From the NCBI GenBank assembly GCA_963969395.1, contig OZ017800.1, positions 12,618,479 to 12,682,478 of the forward strand: a stretch of 64,000 nt of DNA, in the 5' to 3' direction. The notes under the pieces were generated by a model, which saw only the letters and a list, made by a program, of their open reading frames with translations, did no database searches and was not told the DNA's origin. Both the position numbers and the translations under genes were made by a program. Positions 35,391 through 47,200 of the stretch are shown here, piece by piece (position 1 is the stretch's first letter; each line of letters opens with the position of its first letter). This DNA is from Pseudoscleropodium purum. Lineage: Eukaryota > Streptophyta > Bryopsida > Hypnales > Brachytheciaceae.

Positions 35391-36827
35391 CGTAAGGAGG
35401 TGTTTCAATCTTTGTCGATTGAGTATATATAAAATCAGCAAGGTTCAAAGTGTTGAGGGACTATTTTGAACCAACCAAACCGAGAAACAATGTTTCTTCC
35501 GCTACTTTAAGAAATATGATTGAGGTTCTATACAATGCTTTAAGCTGGATTAATCCCAATGATGAAATCCATTGTCCTGTGTCACTTATTAGTGAGGTTG
35601 TCCTATAAAACCTTATTTGCTAAAGTGGCAATGCTCATGAAGCCATAAATGAAGTTGGAATGAAATGGCTTTATTGGAAAACAGATCATTTGCAATGCAA
35701 GAGAAGATTGAGGCTGTAATAGAAATTCTATGCGATGAAGAATGATAGTGAAAAAATACCTCCAGTAGAGCCCAATCTAGATATACCATTAGTTTTTGTC
35801 AACTAACCATCATTGTAGAATTACCTATAGAGCTGATGGCTTGATTTGTTAAGTTTTTCACTCTTTTCAATGTAAAAAAGAAACATCAAATCCAACACCC
35901 TATTTAGTTTACATCTCTAGAATAAGTCTTTGAGTATTCATGTGTTTAGCAAGATTGGCTAATTCAACAACTTACATGAAATTTTTTTGAACTAAAAATT
36001 TGAATTTACAATGGTATACTTTACAAGTCTTTTCATCATTGGAAGGAGTTGTGTTTTTTTGAATTTTCCTATCTCGAAGTTGACGGATTTTTCGAGACAT
36101 CTAATGAAATAAGTCGTGTTTTTATGTTAATAATTATGTCCACTATAACATCTTCATATTATTATAAACGTAATTGTTGATATAAAAAACATGGCTTGTT
36201 ATGTTGGATGTTTAGAAAAATCTGTCAACCTAAACACAGGTTTCTTCTAGTGCATTCATTAAATTATTAGAAGTCTCAGATCATCCATAACATGAAAACA
36301 ATAGTAGTAGAGAGGTCATCATCAAAGTTGATGAATGGATGCTCCCAAGAACCTCATAGGTCAAGCCCTGACAACATGCACTCAACTTGAGACTTGGGAG
36401 GAACGGACAATTTTTATTCAAAATTGTTGTTGCATCAACCAATACAAAGCGAAAGCCTTCATCTAAGAATTTAATCTAGACTTCATGTTTTACATGACTT
36501 TTTCTAGAAGTGCAAAAGACTCCCCCCATAGAAATGGAGAAAATTGGCAGTGAAGTGATAGTTCTTGACTACAAGACCAAAGCTCTATCTCTAGCATAGT
36601 GCAAGTTTGGACATCACATTTGCTTTGCATGAAAATAGTAGCAATTTCTTTTCCGTATTATTGAACTTCTTGTCCTCAAGTCTTGTGTTGTTACTTTGCT
36701 TAACATTCAAAAGAATAGTTGAACCCACTAAAGTTGCCAAATTTCATTTGGTAGGAATCATTATAAGAAACTCATGTTTACAGTAATGAATTTCAGGTGA
36801 CATTCAATGTAACAATCCATATTTTTA
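35391..36827. other. No confirmed gene; one interrupted frame at 35455-35600
   Basis: The plus strand reads DYFEPTKPRNNVSSATLRNM and then IEVLYNALSWINPNDEIHCP before a stop. It looks like former coding sequence, possibly continuing the ubiquitin-like locus or a fragment of something else. The rest is AT-rich without recognised features. Confidence 0.3.
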
Positions 36828-39085
36828 TAGGAAGAGTGTCATGGGAAATCCTTTGTCCATACTTACTTTAGTGACGTTGCTTACAAATCATGATGGAACT
36901 CTACAAGCCCAACAGCTTGTTACTGACACTCTCAACAATCTTTGTCCAAGTTAGTTTATTGATATTTTTTTTAAAGACAAAAGTGTTGTACGTTTGGATA
37001 GTCTTATGAAAAACAATAGTTTTATTCCAAGGTAGAGGTTCATAATTGCAAAACCTTCTCAAAGAATAGAGAGAAGTCTTGATAATGTACACTACTTAAA
37101 TATTGACTCTTTTATAAGTAAGTGAATCTTAGATCATTTACCAATCAAACTTTGAACTCCTTCCATGGTTGTCATAACAGGCGAGTTAGAGTCATCGGAC
37201 GGGACGGACGGACGGTCCAGACGGCTTTAATTTTGTAACTTGTGCAATTTTGCAGAATGACACTTCACCTCAGAATGTGAAATCCAGGGCTCGGACGATC
37301 TCGTCCACACTCAGCATGTTCCTTAATCCACATGGCATCCACGTGGCCTATTTTTCCATTATAAAAAAGTCAACTATGTGTTGACTGTATCGGATGGGCG
37401 GGACCTCTAACGGACGGGCGAATCGGACGTTCATCCACTATGACAACTATGACTCCTTCAACTTTTGTATGTGGTGTTTAAAGAAGGCATTCTCAAATGC
37501 ATTGGAATCTTCTTTCATTCCTATGTTCTCATCTACACGGCAAGCATGCAGATGCATTGGAGCCCATTGCCGAGATCTTGACAGAAGGTTCAACTGGAGC
37601 CCATGAACAAGCTGCATTGATATTCCTCAATCCCTCCATGAGTCTTTGTAGGAGGAGCATCATTGGAAATTTTGTAGCCATGCTTGCTTTGGTAACATCG
37701 CATGGTGACGAAACTCTACGAGTCCGACAACTTGCTACCAACACTCTCAACAACCTCTTTCCAGGTAGGTCTATTGACATTTCTTTAAGAACTAAAGTGT
37801 TTGTTTTGAGTTCGTCATAATTTTATTCCAAGCTAGAGGTACATAATTGCAAAACTTACCTAAGTGCAACCTCACAAAACCATCTCAAAGAATAGAGAGA
37901 AATCCTGATATTGTGCACTATTCTTTGATTAGTACGTTCTCATCTACGCGACAACCATGCAGATACACTGGAGCCAATTGCCAAGATCTTCAAGGAAGGT
38001 TCAACTAAAGCCCGTGAACAAGCTGCAAGGATGCTCTTCAATTTTTCCACGAAGCTTGTTGGGAACAGTATCAATAAAAATTCTGGGGACATGCATGCTT
38101 TGGTGACATCGCTTGGCAACGGATCCCTAAAAATCCAACAGATTGTGGCCAGCACTCTCGACAACTTCTGCTGGCATAACTTGAAAGAAATGCAAGCCAT
38201 CGAGGCTGGACTGGTTCCAATGCTTGTGAGTCTTATTGTAGAGCAGCCATATACAATGTTGGAGGAAGCCTTGCCACTAGTGCACAAATTACTGAGCAGT
38301 CTGAATGTCTGGAATCTAGCAACGTCCTGTCACGTCATTAGAATTGAGGCACCTGCAGCCATATGGTTGGACATCATGGCACACAAGACTCCAGTGAATT
38401 CAGAGAGGGCAGCTTCCATATTGTACACCTTGTGTTATAAAGATCAGCTGTGTAGTGAAAAAAGCTAGAGCGTGTCAAGCCCGTGAGCGAATTCGACAAT
38501 TCGCCCTCTCTATTGGGACCAGAGTGACTCTCCTTGAACTTTTGAACTCAAACGTCAGAAACAAGAATTATCCTCAGCGACGGGAAACTCCATTCCCGAA
38601 GAAGGATTGGTGGTCTCCAGGAAGAGATTGAAGGAAGAGCATTAGAGCAGACATTGACTTCGTGTGACGTTCTGTTCAGTTTTCTTATGAGTCAACTCCG
38701 ATCTATTCCACCACGCATATAACTTAGTTGATACTAGAATGCCCTGTGCCGTTGCCCTAACTATCCGTATGCCATTTGTAATTGCCACACAAGTAACAGT
38801 AAATTTCTTCTCAAGTCTCCTTTCTTACCAATTTTGTCGATGACATTTATATGAGAGAGGGTTTGGTTCACCTGGATTGAATTACGAAACTCTCGGTGAT
38901 GGATCGAAAGCCAACAACAATTTTAATGTTTGTGCTCTGATTTGCAAATCTGTAGCTCCTCCTGCTGCTGCGTGAGGGACCTACTGACAACGACGAATAT
39001 CCGGTGGGAAGTTCAGACTTCGCGATCTCTCAGAAGTTGCAGAAGTCTCGCATGATGCAATGCCTGCAAGCAGGAGAATATCAAT
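36828..39085 (+). pseudogene. Armadillo-repeat gene with tandemly duplicated exon, probably broken
   Basis: Armadillo repeats are helical protein-binding units found in plant PUB-ARM and related proteins. Three copies of one exon region lie in tandem: 36828-37085, 37497-37764 and 37933-38466. Shared text includes ALVTSHGDETLRVRQLATNT and ALVTSLGNGSLKIQQIVAST, and copy 1 reads TLVTLLTNHDGTLQAQQLVT. The intron after copy 2 (37765-37932) is duplicated after copy 1, where GTAGGT has become GTTAGT. Copies 2 and 3 join in phase (CCAG|TACGT). The frame of copy 3 ends at a TAG (38466) just after AAAAAA (38458-38463); one base less there would continue into ARERIRQFALSIG...TLLELLNSNVR, a typical armadillo end, so this is a frameshift or a sequence error. 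A further exon-like segment at 38956-39085 (LLLLLREGPTDNDEYPVGSS) has good splice borders. The domain beyond the repeats, and hence the subfamily, is unknown. Confidence 0.6.
37166..37451. mobile_element. ~285-bp MITE with 10-bp flanking duplication, possibly Mutator-type
   Basis: Between armadillo copies 1 and 2. Left end GGTTGTCATAACAGGCGA, reverse complement of right end TAGTTGTCATAGTGGATGA. The flanks ACTCCTTCCA (37156-37165) and ACTCCTTCAA (37452-37461) look like a 10-bp target duplication with one change, the size typical of Mutator-like elements. The interior is GC-rich, with CGGACGGGACGGACGGACGG near 37196. Confidence 0.55.
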
Positions 39086-39089
39086 GTAT

Positions 39090-40139
39090 GTTTCTATCTG
39101 TAGTCATTCACTATTGCAACGAATTTTTGTTTCTAGCTAGGGTTCATGGTGGTTTGTGTTGAATCGGAACTGGAAAGTCTTGTTGTCGATCTCATCGATC
39201 TCACTGGCGTTGCTGCATCTGATCCTAAACCCTGAGTCCTTGTTTTGTTTGTGTTTGTGTTTGTGGACGATCAGTGCATGGATGCAGAAACAATTGGAGT
39301 AGTGGATAATTAAGTTGGGGCCCATTCTGTGATTTTTGCGGTTTCTCAGAACTTGGATAAGTTGGAGTCCCATCAACAACCAGGTATAGTGAACTTTGAA
39401 ATTTGTGTGCAGTTTTGAAGTCGCTTGAATGGCTGAAATGTTTGAAGTGCTTTTGAGGGATGCTTTGATTTGCTTTGCTTTGCAATGCAGTATTGTTTGC
39501 TTTGCAGTATTGATTGCTTTGCTTCGCAGGCCTTAGGAACTAGTACGTGTTGGTGACCAAAGTCTACAAAGCTAGAGGAGTTGAAAACTACATTGTAACC
39601 TCAGGAGATAAAAGGATTCAAAAATGCACACGGTCCAAACATTCACGTAGTACCATACTACCGTATCGAGAGATGTATGCTTTTTTTTTTTAAATTGATT
39701 TTGGTTTTCCATAGTTTTGGCAGTTTGTTACTATGACTATCACCTCCAAAGAGACAACACTCTCTATCATACTCATACTCATAGTAGCAAGTACTTCCAT
39801 TTGAAATTTTCATAACGAATTCAACTCCATAGCAGATTTCAAAGGTGATGTAGCAACAATCATGCCTTCCAAGTTACAGCACATTGCCTATAAATGGAAA
39901 CATGCACTGTTAGAGCATGAATTCATGGAGGAGAGGCATTCTATACATTATTAACAACTGCTGGGTGACACTTCTGATCCTAAACCCAAAAGTGAGAGTC
40001 CCCAGTGTTGTAACTTCCCAGTTAGCTAATAATACTAGCGTTACAATTTCTTTGCTAGCCAATGGCTTTTTGCAAATTAACCCTTAAACACCGAAGGGGT
40101 GACCTTTGAAATCATCCTTTTCTATTACCGTGTGAATGA
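39090..40139. other. No gene seen; short GCTTTGC-type tandem tract
   Basis: Bases 39470-39535 repeat TTTGCTTTGCAATGCAGTATTG-like units (GCTTTGC, GCAGTATTG). Otherwise no coding or structural feature is recognised. Confidence 0.5.
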
Positions 40140-40790
40140 CCAGCCTCCAAAATTGCAAAAGTAGTCATTGCAAGTCAAACTACTATAGAAGATCTTTCCT
40201 TTCCAAAACAAATTTTGAGGATGAATAGTTACACTTTTGTCCTATAGAGTTTGATTCCTTATCGTCCATCGGACACAAAACATCCACCTCAGCATTCAAG
40301 GATTAATCTAAATTCACTTCCATAGATCTAGAGATAAATTACTCCAATCTCCAAAAAGAAATAATTTAGGTTGATTAGCAATGTTTTGAGTTTTTTTAGT
40401 TTATTAATTTTGAAAATATTTATCTTATTATTGATTCATGTAGAGTATTCTTTTTTTCTTCTATTGATATATTACACAATCATTCTTGAAGCTTCTTCAA
40501 CAAATATCAATTGGATGAAGGATAATCTTCAAAACATGGTTGAGCATTTAAAGTCTAACCTATAAACGACATTGAAGACGTTTTGCAATCAATGAATGAC
40601 AAAGACTTCTTCCGTATAGGATAAAAATACAACTATATATTCCCAAAATTATGTGTGAAAAGGGAAGGTCATCTATATGAGTTTAACTTTCAATGCATGC
40701 TTTTGCATTTTTTTTAAGCCAATAATTGGCACAATACCAAAACAAATGATTTCCACAATGACCAACTCATCGTTTAAGGGTGAAGCAATC
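40140..40790. repeat. Repeat family G: an inverted pair of arms
   Basis: 40150-40270 (minus sense) and 40590-40780 (plus sense) carry the same text: GATAAAAATACAACTATATATTC, AGAAAAGGGAAGGT, TAGTTTAACTTYCAATG (variants). The plus-sense form is repeated at 52590-52790 and the minus-sense form at 58180-58330. The plus copy ends in a T-run with TTAAGCC, which is relevant to the insertion discussed for the TTAA element at 57255. Confidence 0.6.
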
Positions 40791-40964
40791 ATACACATAT
40801 ATTGCACTTGTTTCATAATTATTCCTTCCATTTCTCAACAAGATCTCAAAAAAATTCAACTACTCATGGAACATTGACACCATAACATTTTTGAATATTA
40901 GGCTTGATTCCTTTTGCCAAAGTACCATCGTAGCTTATTTATTGAAGATGACTATCAATCCATC

Positions 40965-41123
40965 TGAGGTATACTATCCCATTCCAAACCAAATGAGAGT
41001 GAGTCTATTATGGGTTAAATTCTGTTAGTAGTGTACATTCAAGTTCGAAAATGTACACCACTATCAAAATTCAACCTATAATGGGCCTGCTCCCACTTGG
41101 TTTGGAATAGGATAGTTTACCTT
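40965..41123. mobile_element. ~159-bp fold-back MITE
   Basis: Two near-complementary ~78-bp arms meet at GTTCGAA. Left: GGTATACTATCCCATTCC, AACCAAATGAGAGTG, GTAGTGTACATT. Reverse complement of right: GGTAAACTATCCTATTCC, AACCAAGTGGGAGCAG, GTGGTGTACATT. Non-coding; transcripts would fold into a long hairpin. A lone arm is at 31827-31915. Confidence 0.8.
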
Positions 41124-41336
41124 AATATTTGTAAAAGTTGCTTGAAAGCACTTTCAACTTTGGGATTTAGAAATTTCCTTTCATTGTAGTATAATTGACA
41201 TTTCTACAAAAGAATACCCTACACTTAGGTCAAATTTGTTAAAAAATAATTCAAAAAACAATTAAATATAGCATATAATGAATTTTTGAAAATTATAATG
41301 TGGAAATGGTGGAGTAATTTAATAGTTTTGAAAATA

Positions 41337-42268
41337 TTAACTTGTAAAGTTCCTTGACTATGTTTTTACCAAACTGCTCCAAAATTGCCATTTTTAGAAC
41401 AAGTACTAGTTTTTTTTAACCTTTCTAGACACAACCAACCATAGGATTTTGTAATAAGCTGATTCAAGAAGATGTAAAAAAAATTCAGAAATTTTCACCA
41501 CATAGATCACAAGATATTCGTGTTTGAATTGACAAAAATCTGTTTTTTGCCTCTACAAAAATAACGGTAGCAGCACTTCACAAGGTCACATTTGTATGAA
41601 AAATTGTCCAAAATGGATGCAACTCTTTAGATTCATTCTTCAAGGCAACATGGTTACATATTTGAAAAATTTCAGATCATTTGGAATTGTACAACATATA
41701 GGAAAAAAATAGTAAGTAGAGAGAAGTAGAGAATGATTCAAAATACTAAACTGTTAAGAATTTAGTTTTGGAATTGCAAAATGCCAATTCCAATGGTTGA
41801 AATGTTGTGATAAACAATCTACATCCTATGATTTTATTTTCTTCAAAGAATCTTGAAAATTGAGTTAAATAAAGCACTTCAAAGTTTATTTTAGAGTAAA
41901 GAATCCATAATTGCCTACAAACTAAAAGTTCTCATAAGTTTCATTTCATTGATCAAAATGGAATGATTCAAAGCTTTTCATGTATATATAAATCTAGAAA
42001 AATAATTTCAAATTTTTGTTTTTGAAAAAAGTGATTTTTTTTTATCTACCCGGATTGCCTAGACCGACAAGCCAAGGAAAAAAACCACATATCATACAAT
42101 AACATTGTAACCATGTAGTTAAAAGTTATGAAGTCATGGGGCCTTAAAGAAAAGCCTTGTCCATATATTGTGTGAAAATTTCAGGAAAAAAAATAAAACT
42201 CCATTCATATAAAGCTACCTAAAATTGCTATATTGTCAAAAAACATAGCTTGGTCCTTTAATCCCTAA
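41337..42268 (+). mobile_element. TTAA-flanked TIR element, copy A (~0.93 kb, diverged ends)
   Basis: Starts TTAACTTGTAAAGTTCC, ends CCTTTAATCCCTAA. The interior aligns by eye end to end with 57255-58172: TTGGAATTGTACAACA, AATAGTAAGTAGARAGAAG, TAAACAATCTACATCC, TCATTGATCAAAATGGAA, ATATATAAATCTA and TTTCAAATTTTTGTTTTTGA are all shared in order. No open frame of note. The ends have drifted more than in copies B and C. Confidence 0.75.
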
Positions 42269-43870
42269 ATGCCTCAAGGTACTAAAATTTGGTATTTGCA
42301 AAACTTTGAAGTTAAATATAAACTAATTAAGTTGCTATTTCTAATAGATTATATTTTTGGAAAGTTCTTCTTGAAGTTTAGTTTTAGTATCAAAAGTCCA
42401 ATCTCGAAAATAGATGATAGTGATTTTTCTATTCAAGATTTTGTGCTTAGATATCCATTCCAATCTTGACTTCCCGTAGTGTTGAGAACTCTCAGAAATG
42501 AGCCTCAAATAGACTAGATCTTAGAGAAAAATTACATTCAAAATTCATTTAAAAAATTGATAGAGTAGATTTTAAGAAGTCATAAATTGATTGGGATTAT
42601 ACAAGTTTGGCCCTTTTAACCTCAATGCTTTTTGGTCACCAACTTTTTAGATTTGACTCATGAAAAGAAGATTGAAAGACTTCACATCACTTTTGCAGTT
42701 TTAACACCTTCATGGTCAAACATTATACTCTTTCACTCCATAAATGATATTGTTGTGTTTACTTTTCCTATGAGATCTCTAACACATCTAGTTTGAATTT
42801 GTATAGATACAACTCAAAAAAAAATTGGTACAATTTATTAAAATGTTGGCATTTTGATCAATTTAAAGCAAATTCCAAGTAGCTCATAATATGTCTTAGA
42901 CATTTAGGGATTATGAAAGTAATTTGAATCTTAAAAAAAAATGAAAAATGAAAAAAATATAATACAAAGGAACACAAGTTCTACAAGAAATAGGACAATT
43001 GAATATTTCATTGCATTTTGAGTTGGTTTTTCTTTAACACATGGACAATTTCCATAGATATTTGAATTTTCAACCTGTGACCATGGTATACTGATTTTCT
43101 TGTTTTAGAACAACAGTAACTTTGGTTTACACAATGATAATGTATACTCCGAAATAAAACTTCCGGTGGAAATTCCAGCTTTTTCAACTACATTTTGTGG
43201 TTGATATGCAATTTTCCCACATTTTCTTCAAAGATTCACTGTAATTTCAAATTCTCCAAAAAACATCTGATTATTTTTTAAACTGATTTGATATCATATA
43301 ATATCATCTCTAAAACTTAAACATAAAAAAAGTTCATTCACAAAAGGTTCCATCATGGCAGTAAACAGAGTGAATGCAATAAAACAAGTGAAAAGGACTC
43401 CAATGTCTGAAAATGAGCCTCTTCACTGCACCTGTCTCCAAATTGTTCAATTAGGAGAAACCACGCCATCATTCCTCACGGCAAACCACCAAAAACACAA
43501 TTCATCAATGCATGAAACAGCATGCCTCCAGTTCCAATCCTAACTTTTACATACAATAACCACTTTCATTTCCTTTCACTTTCAGATATTGACAGACCAA
43601 GAAAAAGCGCTCCTTCCATTCCATTTCAGGCACTGCATTGAACAGGAACTCAGACAACCACTGATCAAGCATAATAAATATAATAAGCCTCATCACATCT
43701 CGTCAACCGAAGTGTGCAGCCCAAGAGAAGAACCTCATTACCAGTCCACACCTGTGCTGCTACTAATTACTCAAAGTCCAGTGTCATTCAGTCCAAGAGA
43801 TCATTAACCCAAATCTTGCAAAACCTTACAAAACCTTGCAAAACCCTTGAAACACACACTACCGGTATGT
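42269..43870. other. No gene seen; AT-rich, then 3' flank of phospholipase D
   Basis: Frames at 43355-43543 and 43589-43807 lack splice or family support. From about 43350 the sequence is less AT-rich and may be downstream flank of the phospholipase D gene. Confidence 0.5.
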
Positions 43871-43879
43871 ACAGTGATA

Positions 43880-44275
43880 CCTAAGAAGAGATAGGAACAC
43901 AACTGAAACACACACCAATAACACCTAAGAAGAGATAGGGTTTAGGGTTTAGGGTTTTTAGAGTTTAAGGACCAGGATTTAGGGTTCAGGGTTTCGGAGG
44001 TTTTCAAGCGGTGTGGAAGGAGAGCAAAGTCTCAGACTTGGTGGTCAATTACATCCCAGGCCCAAGGAGACTATCAACCCAAACACAGCAAACACAAACT
44101 ATCTATGCACAACGACACCTAAGAAGAGGTAGTGTTGCACCATAACACCTAAAAAGACTTCGGGTTGAAGGGTATTAGGGTTCAAGGGTTAGGGCTTAGG
44201 GTTTTGGAGGTTCTCAAGTGGTGAGGATGGGGGGCAAAGATTCCGACTTGGTCCCCAAAATCTTGGCCTGCGTGT
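43880..44275. repeat. 210-bp tandem duplication over the phospholipase D stop codon, with telomere-like repeats
   Basis: GGAGGTTYTCAAGYGGTGWGGA recurs at 43996 and 44206, 210 bp apart. The 44206 copy holds the real last codons ([13 protein letters not shown], stop) on the minus strand; the other copy encodes TKSETLLSFHTA, stop, so the gene end was duplicated into its own 3' flank. CACCTAAGAAGAG recurs near 43880, 43922, 44107 and, changed, 44146. At 43934-43960 there are three near-perfect TTTAGGG units, with degenerate ones following to about 43995. Confidence 0.8.
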
Positions 44276-47200
44276 CCGGGAAATGCTCCAACCCCGGAAG
44301 GTTGGATACCGTCCCATCCTGATCAATTTGCACAGGGTAGCTAAGCAGATGCCCCGGCATGTCCACCACTTCATCCCCAGCCCACATTTCCCAATGCCGG
44401 TCCGCTACGGCATTGACCTCGCGGATGCAGTCTACCGTCCAAGGTTGCAAGAAGGCATTGTCCAGCTTGCCGATGTGCTCGTACCACAGGCTCATTCGGA
44501 AGCCGTGGATGTGGGAGCGCGGGGGACGCTGGGAGCACAGGTGGAAAGGTTGGTATGCACCGATGGCGATCTCGGAGTCGCGGGCGCCGTCTAAGGAGCG
44601 CTGGTTGATGTTGGCGGAGCCGATGATGGTGTACTCGTCGTCCGCTGCAAGCAAGCACAGAGCAAAACCATGAGTGTGTTAGCTCGCAGAAGTTTGCGAA
44701 GCAATAAAAGCATTTCTTGAGCTTCATCAGAGGAGAGAAAACGACATTTCAAGCGTTCCTGCATTGAAAATTCTCACTGTCGAAAAAGGGACGAAAAACT
44801 GATACGGGCAATAAACTTCCACCAAGTAGAAACCTAATTTAAGATGACGATCCTGGGTGGATTTGAATTAGGGAAGTAACCCCCTTCAAATGAGGGAAAT
44901 GGGCATCCCTAGGCTTACACTTTTGGAAATTAAGAGGAAATACACTGGGTTCACAGAATGTGAGGGGTTTAGTAACCAAGAGATGGGAATACTTCGTAAA
45001 AAGCTAGATTCCAAAAGTTCCTGCATTAGAAAGAGTGAAAATCTGCCGAAGAAGTGACGGAAAACTGACTAGGATTGCATCAATTAGAACCAGAATTTAG
45101 GTGACGATTTCGGGTTAAATTCAACTGTGGAAGTGACATTGAGATGAGGTAAATGGACATCCCTATGCTTCTGCTTCAAACGGAAATTCAGAGAAAATAC
45201 ACTGGGTCCACAGAATATGAGGGGTTTGGGTTTTCAAGGAATGGGAATATTTGTGCTAAGAGGGACGAGCTAACGCTATATTCCCACAGGGATACCCTGT
45301 TGAGACAGTTGAAAATACTATAAAGACAATACTCATGTACAAGAAAACAAGATTAGTTAACAAATAGACCAGTATGTTAATGACCACACTTGGGGAGAAT
45401 GTAAGGTGACTTGTGGAGGTTAACTACAGGAAACTCGAGGCTTGTCCAGGCCATGGACAAGCACAAAATCGACCAGGAATTTCTAGCAGAAGAGGTTCCT
45501 ACCCCAAGTTGCAGTTCTTAAACACTGACTTCGCTATTACGTTGTTACATAAGTGTATTTTTTCTTCCTTAGTATTTCAACACAAAACTCTGTAACTACA
45601 GACGCAAAGGTTTGACAGCATTGAGCTTGAAAAGCAAAGCCATGAAGAAGAGAGCCTCCAGATTGCTTACCAATGAGCATCTTCGAGTGTACATAAATCA
45701 TGAACCGCCGATGCTGTTGCGCCGCCTCATAGTTGCTCCCTTCATCCGGCTTCTCCGTTGGCTGATACTCCCCTTCTTCATGCGTCTCCCGATTCGCCAA
45801 ACAGAAAAACGTGAGATAATCCCTAGGATGCGCATCCACCCCAGCCGCCCTTATCGCCGTCGCAATCTCCGTGTACATCATCTCCATGGTGTTGTGCTGC
45901 CAGTCCAGAATGGCCTGCACGGACCCGCTCTCCGGGATGCCCTCCGGCCACATGGGCGCCACCACATAGACAGTGAACCGCTCGCCGTCCTCGATCTTGC
46001 TGCAAATCTTGCGCGTGAGCTCCATGGGGATGAGATGGAGGGCTCCGGCATCTTGGTCTTGTTTCCAGGCGAAGCAGCTTCCCAGGAAGTACTGATTCTC
46101 GATGTAAATGAAGTTCTTGGCGCGGCGGATGGCGTTGATGTATGCGTCCTGGATGCTGCGGTCAATCGTGTTGTCTTTGCCGCAGGTCAGACCGGCGCGG
46201 GCGACAGTTTCGGGGTCGTCGGGGAAACCAAAGGCCGCACCTGTGATGTCGAAGAAGGAGAAATGAATGTCAAGGCTTGCAAGCAAAATTTTGAACTCAG
46301 AATCTTGGATATGTAAGGTTTCTAAATTTCCAGTCCCGTGGCTGAAGATTTCCTCCGGTTACAATGGACGCGAACAGTTCTACGTGTGTCCCAATTTCTG
46401 GTTCTCCACTTGTGTCCCATGTTTCACTTCGCCACTAGACTCTATCACAGGCAAAGATGCTTTCATGGGAAGGAGGAATGTCTACCAAGGATTAGAATAG
46501 TGCCTTCTTTCAGTTTTCTACGTCAAGAGGGTCTATATCACAGCAAAAAGGAGATATTGCGGAGTCTACGCAAACGTAAGACTGGCACACGTAAAACTGG
46601 ATTTGCAATGCAATTTCACCCGCAGTGGTGACTTGTAAGAAATGCGATACTTCTGGATTCTATCACAGTCCATCAAAGATGCTTCCATGGGACACCTCAA
46701 AGATGGAATCCTTGTGGTTCAAAGATATTCTAGGCTCGTGATTCCAGGAAGCCTGCTACTTCAAGCTTCTAGAATCATTCATACATTACCCAAATACCCC
46801 ATGTTATCGTGTACTTGGATCCTTCCAAAATGGGGACAAGACACACACGAAAAGGATTCGGTCCTACCTCTCACAGAAACAAAAGTGTGTATAAAAGATG
46901 TGCACAGACCGACATTGACTGATCATGGCCAAATTTCTTTACCTGCATCAATGGACCTGAACAGCTGCACCGTCCACGTATCCGGATCGTCTTCTTCCGC
47001 CACCGCCGACGGCGGATCAATCGTATCGATATCCTTAATCGGAAGCAGCAGCTCCGGTTTCGCCTGCTTCTGCCATCTTTGCTCGAAGTTCCACAGCACA
47101 TCCCACGCCACAGGTCCTTCCACCCGCGAGTGAATATCATGCCACGGCTCCCTCGGCCCTCCCTTCGCCGTGGAGGTTCCAGGATAATTCGGCTGGTGGA

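Noticed and set aside
45612..46316. 234-residue plus-strand open frame, and similar ones at 47079-47543 and 48286-48690
   Set aside because: Antisense shadows of the GC-rich phospholipase D exons; no family resemblance and they cross the real splice sites.
46642..47133. 163-residue plus-strand frame
   Set aside because: Runs across intron 3 and the antisense of exon 3 of phospholipase D; no independent evidence of coding.
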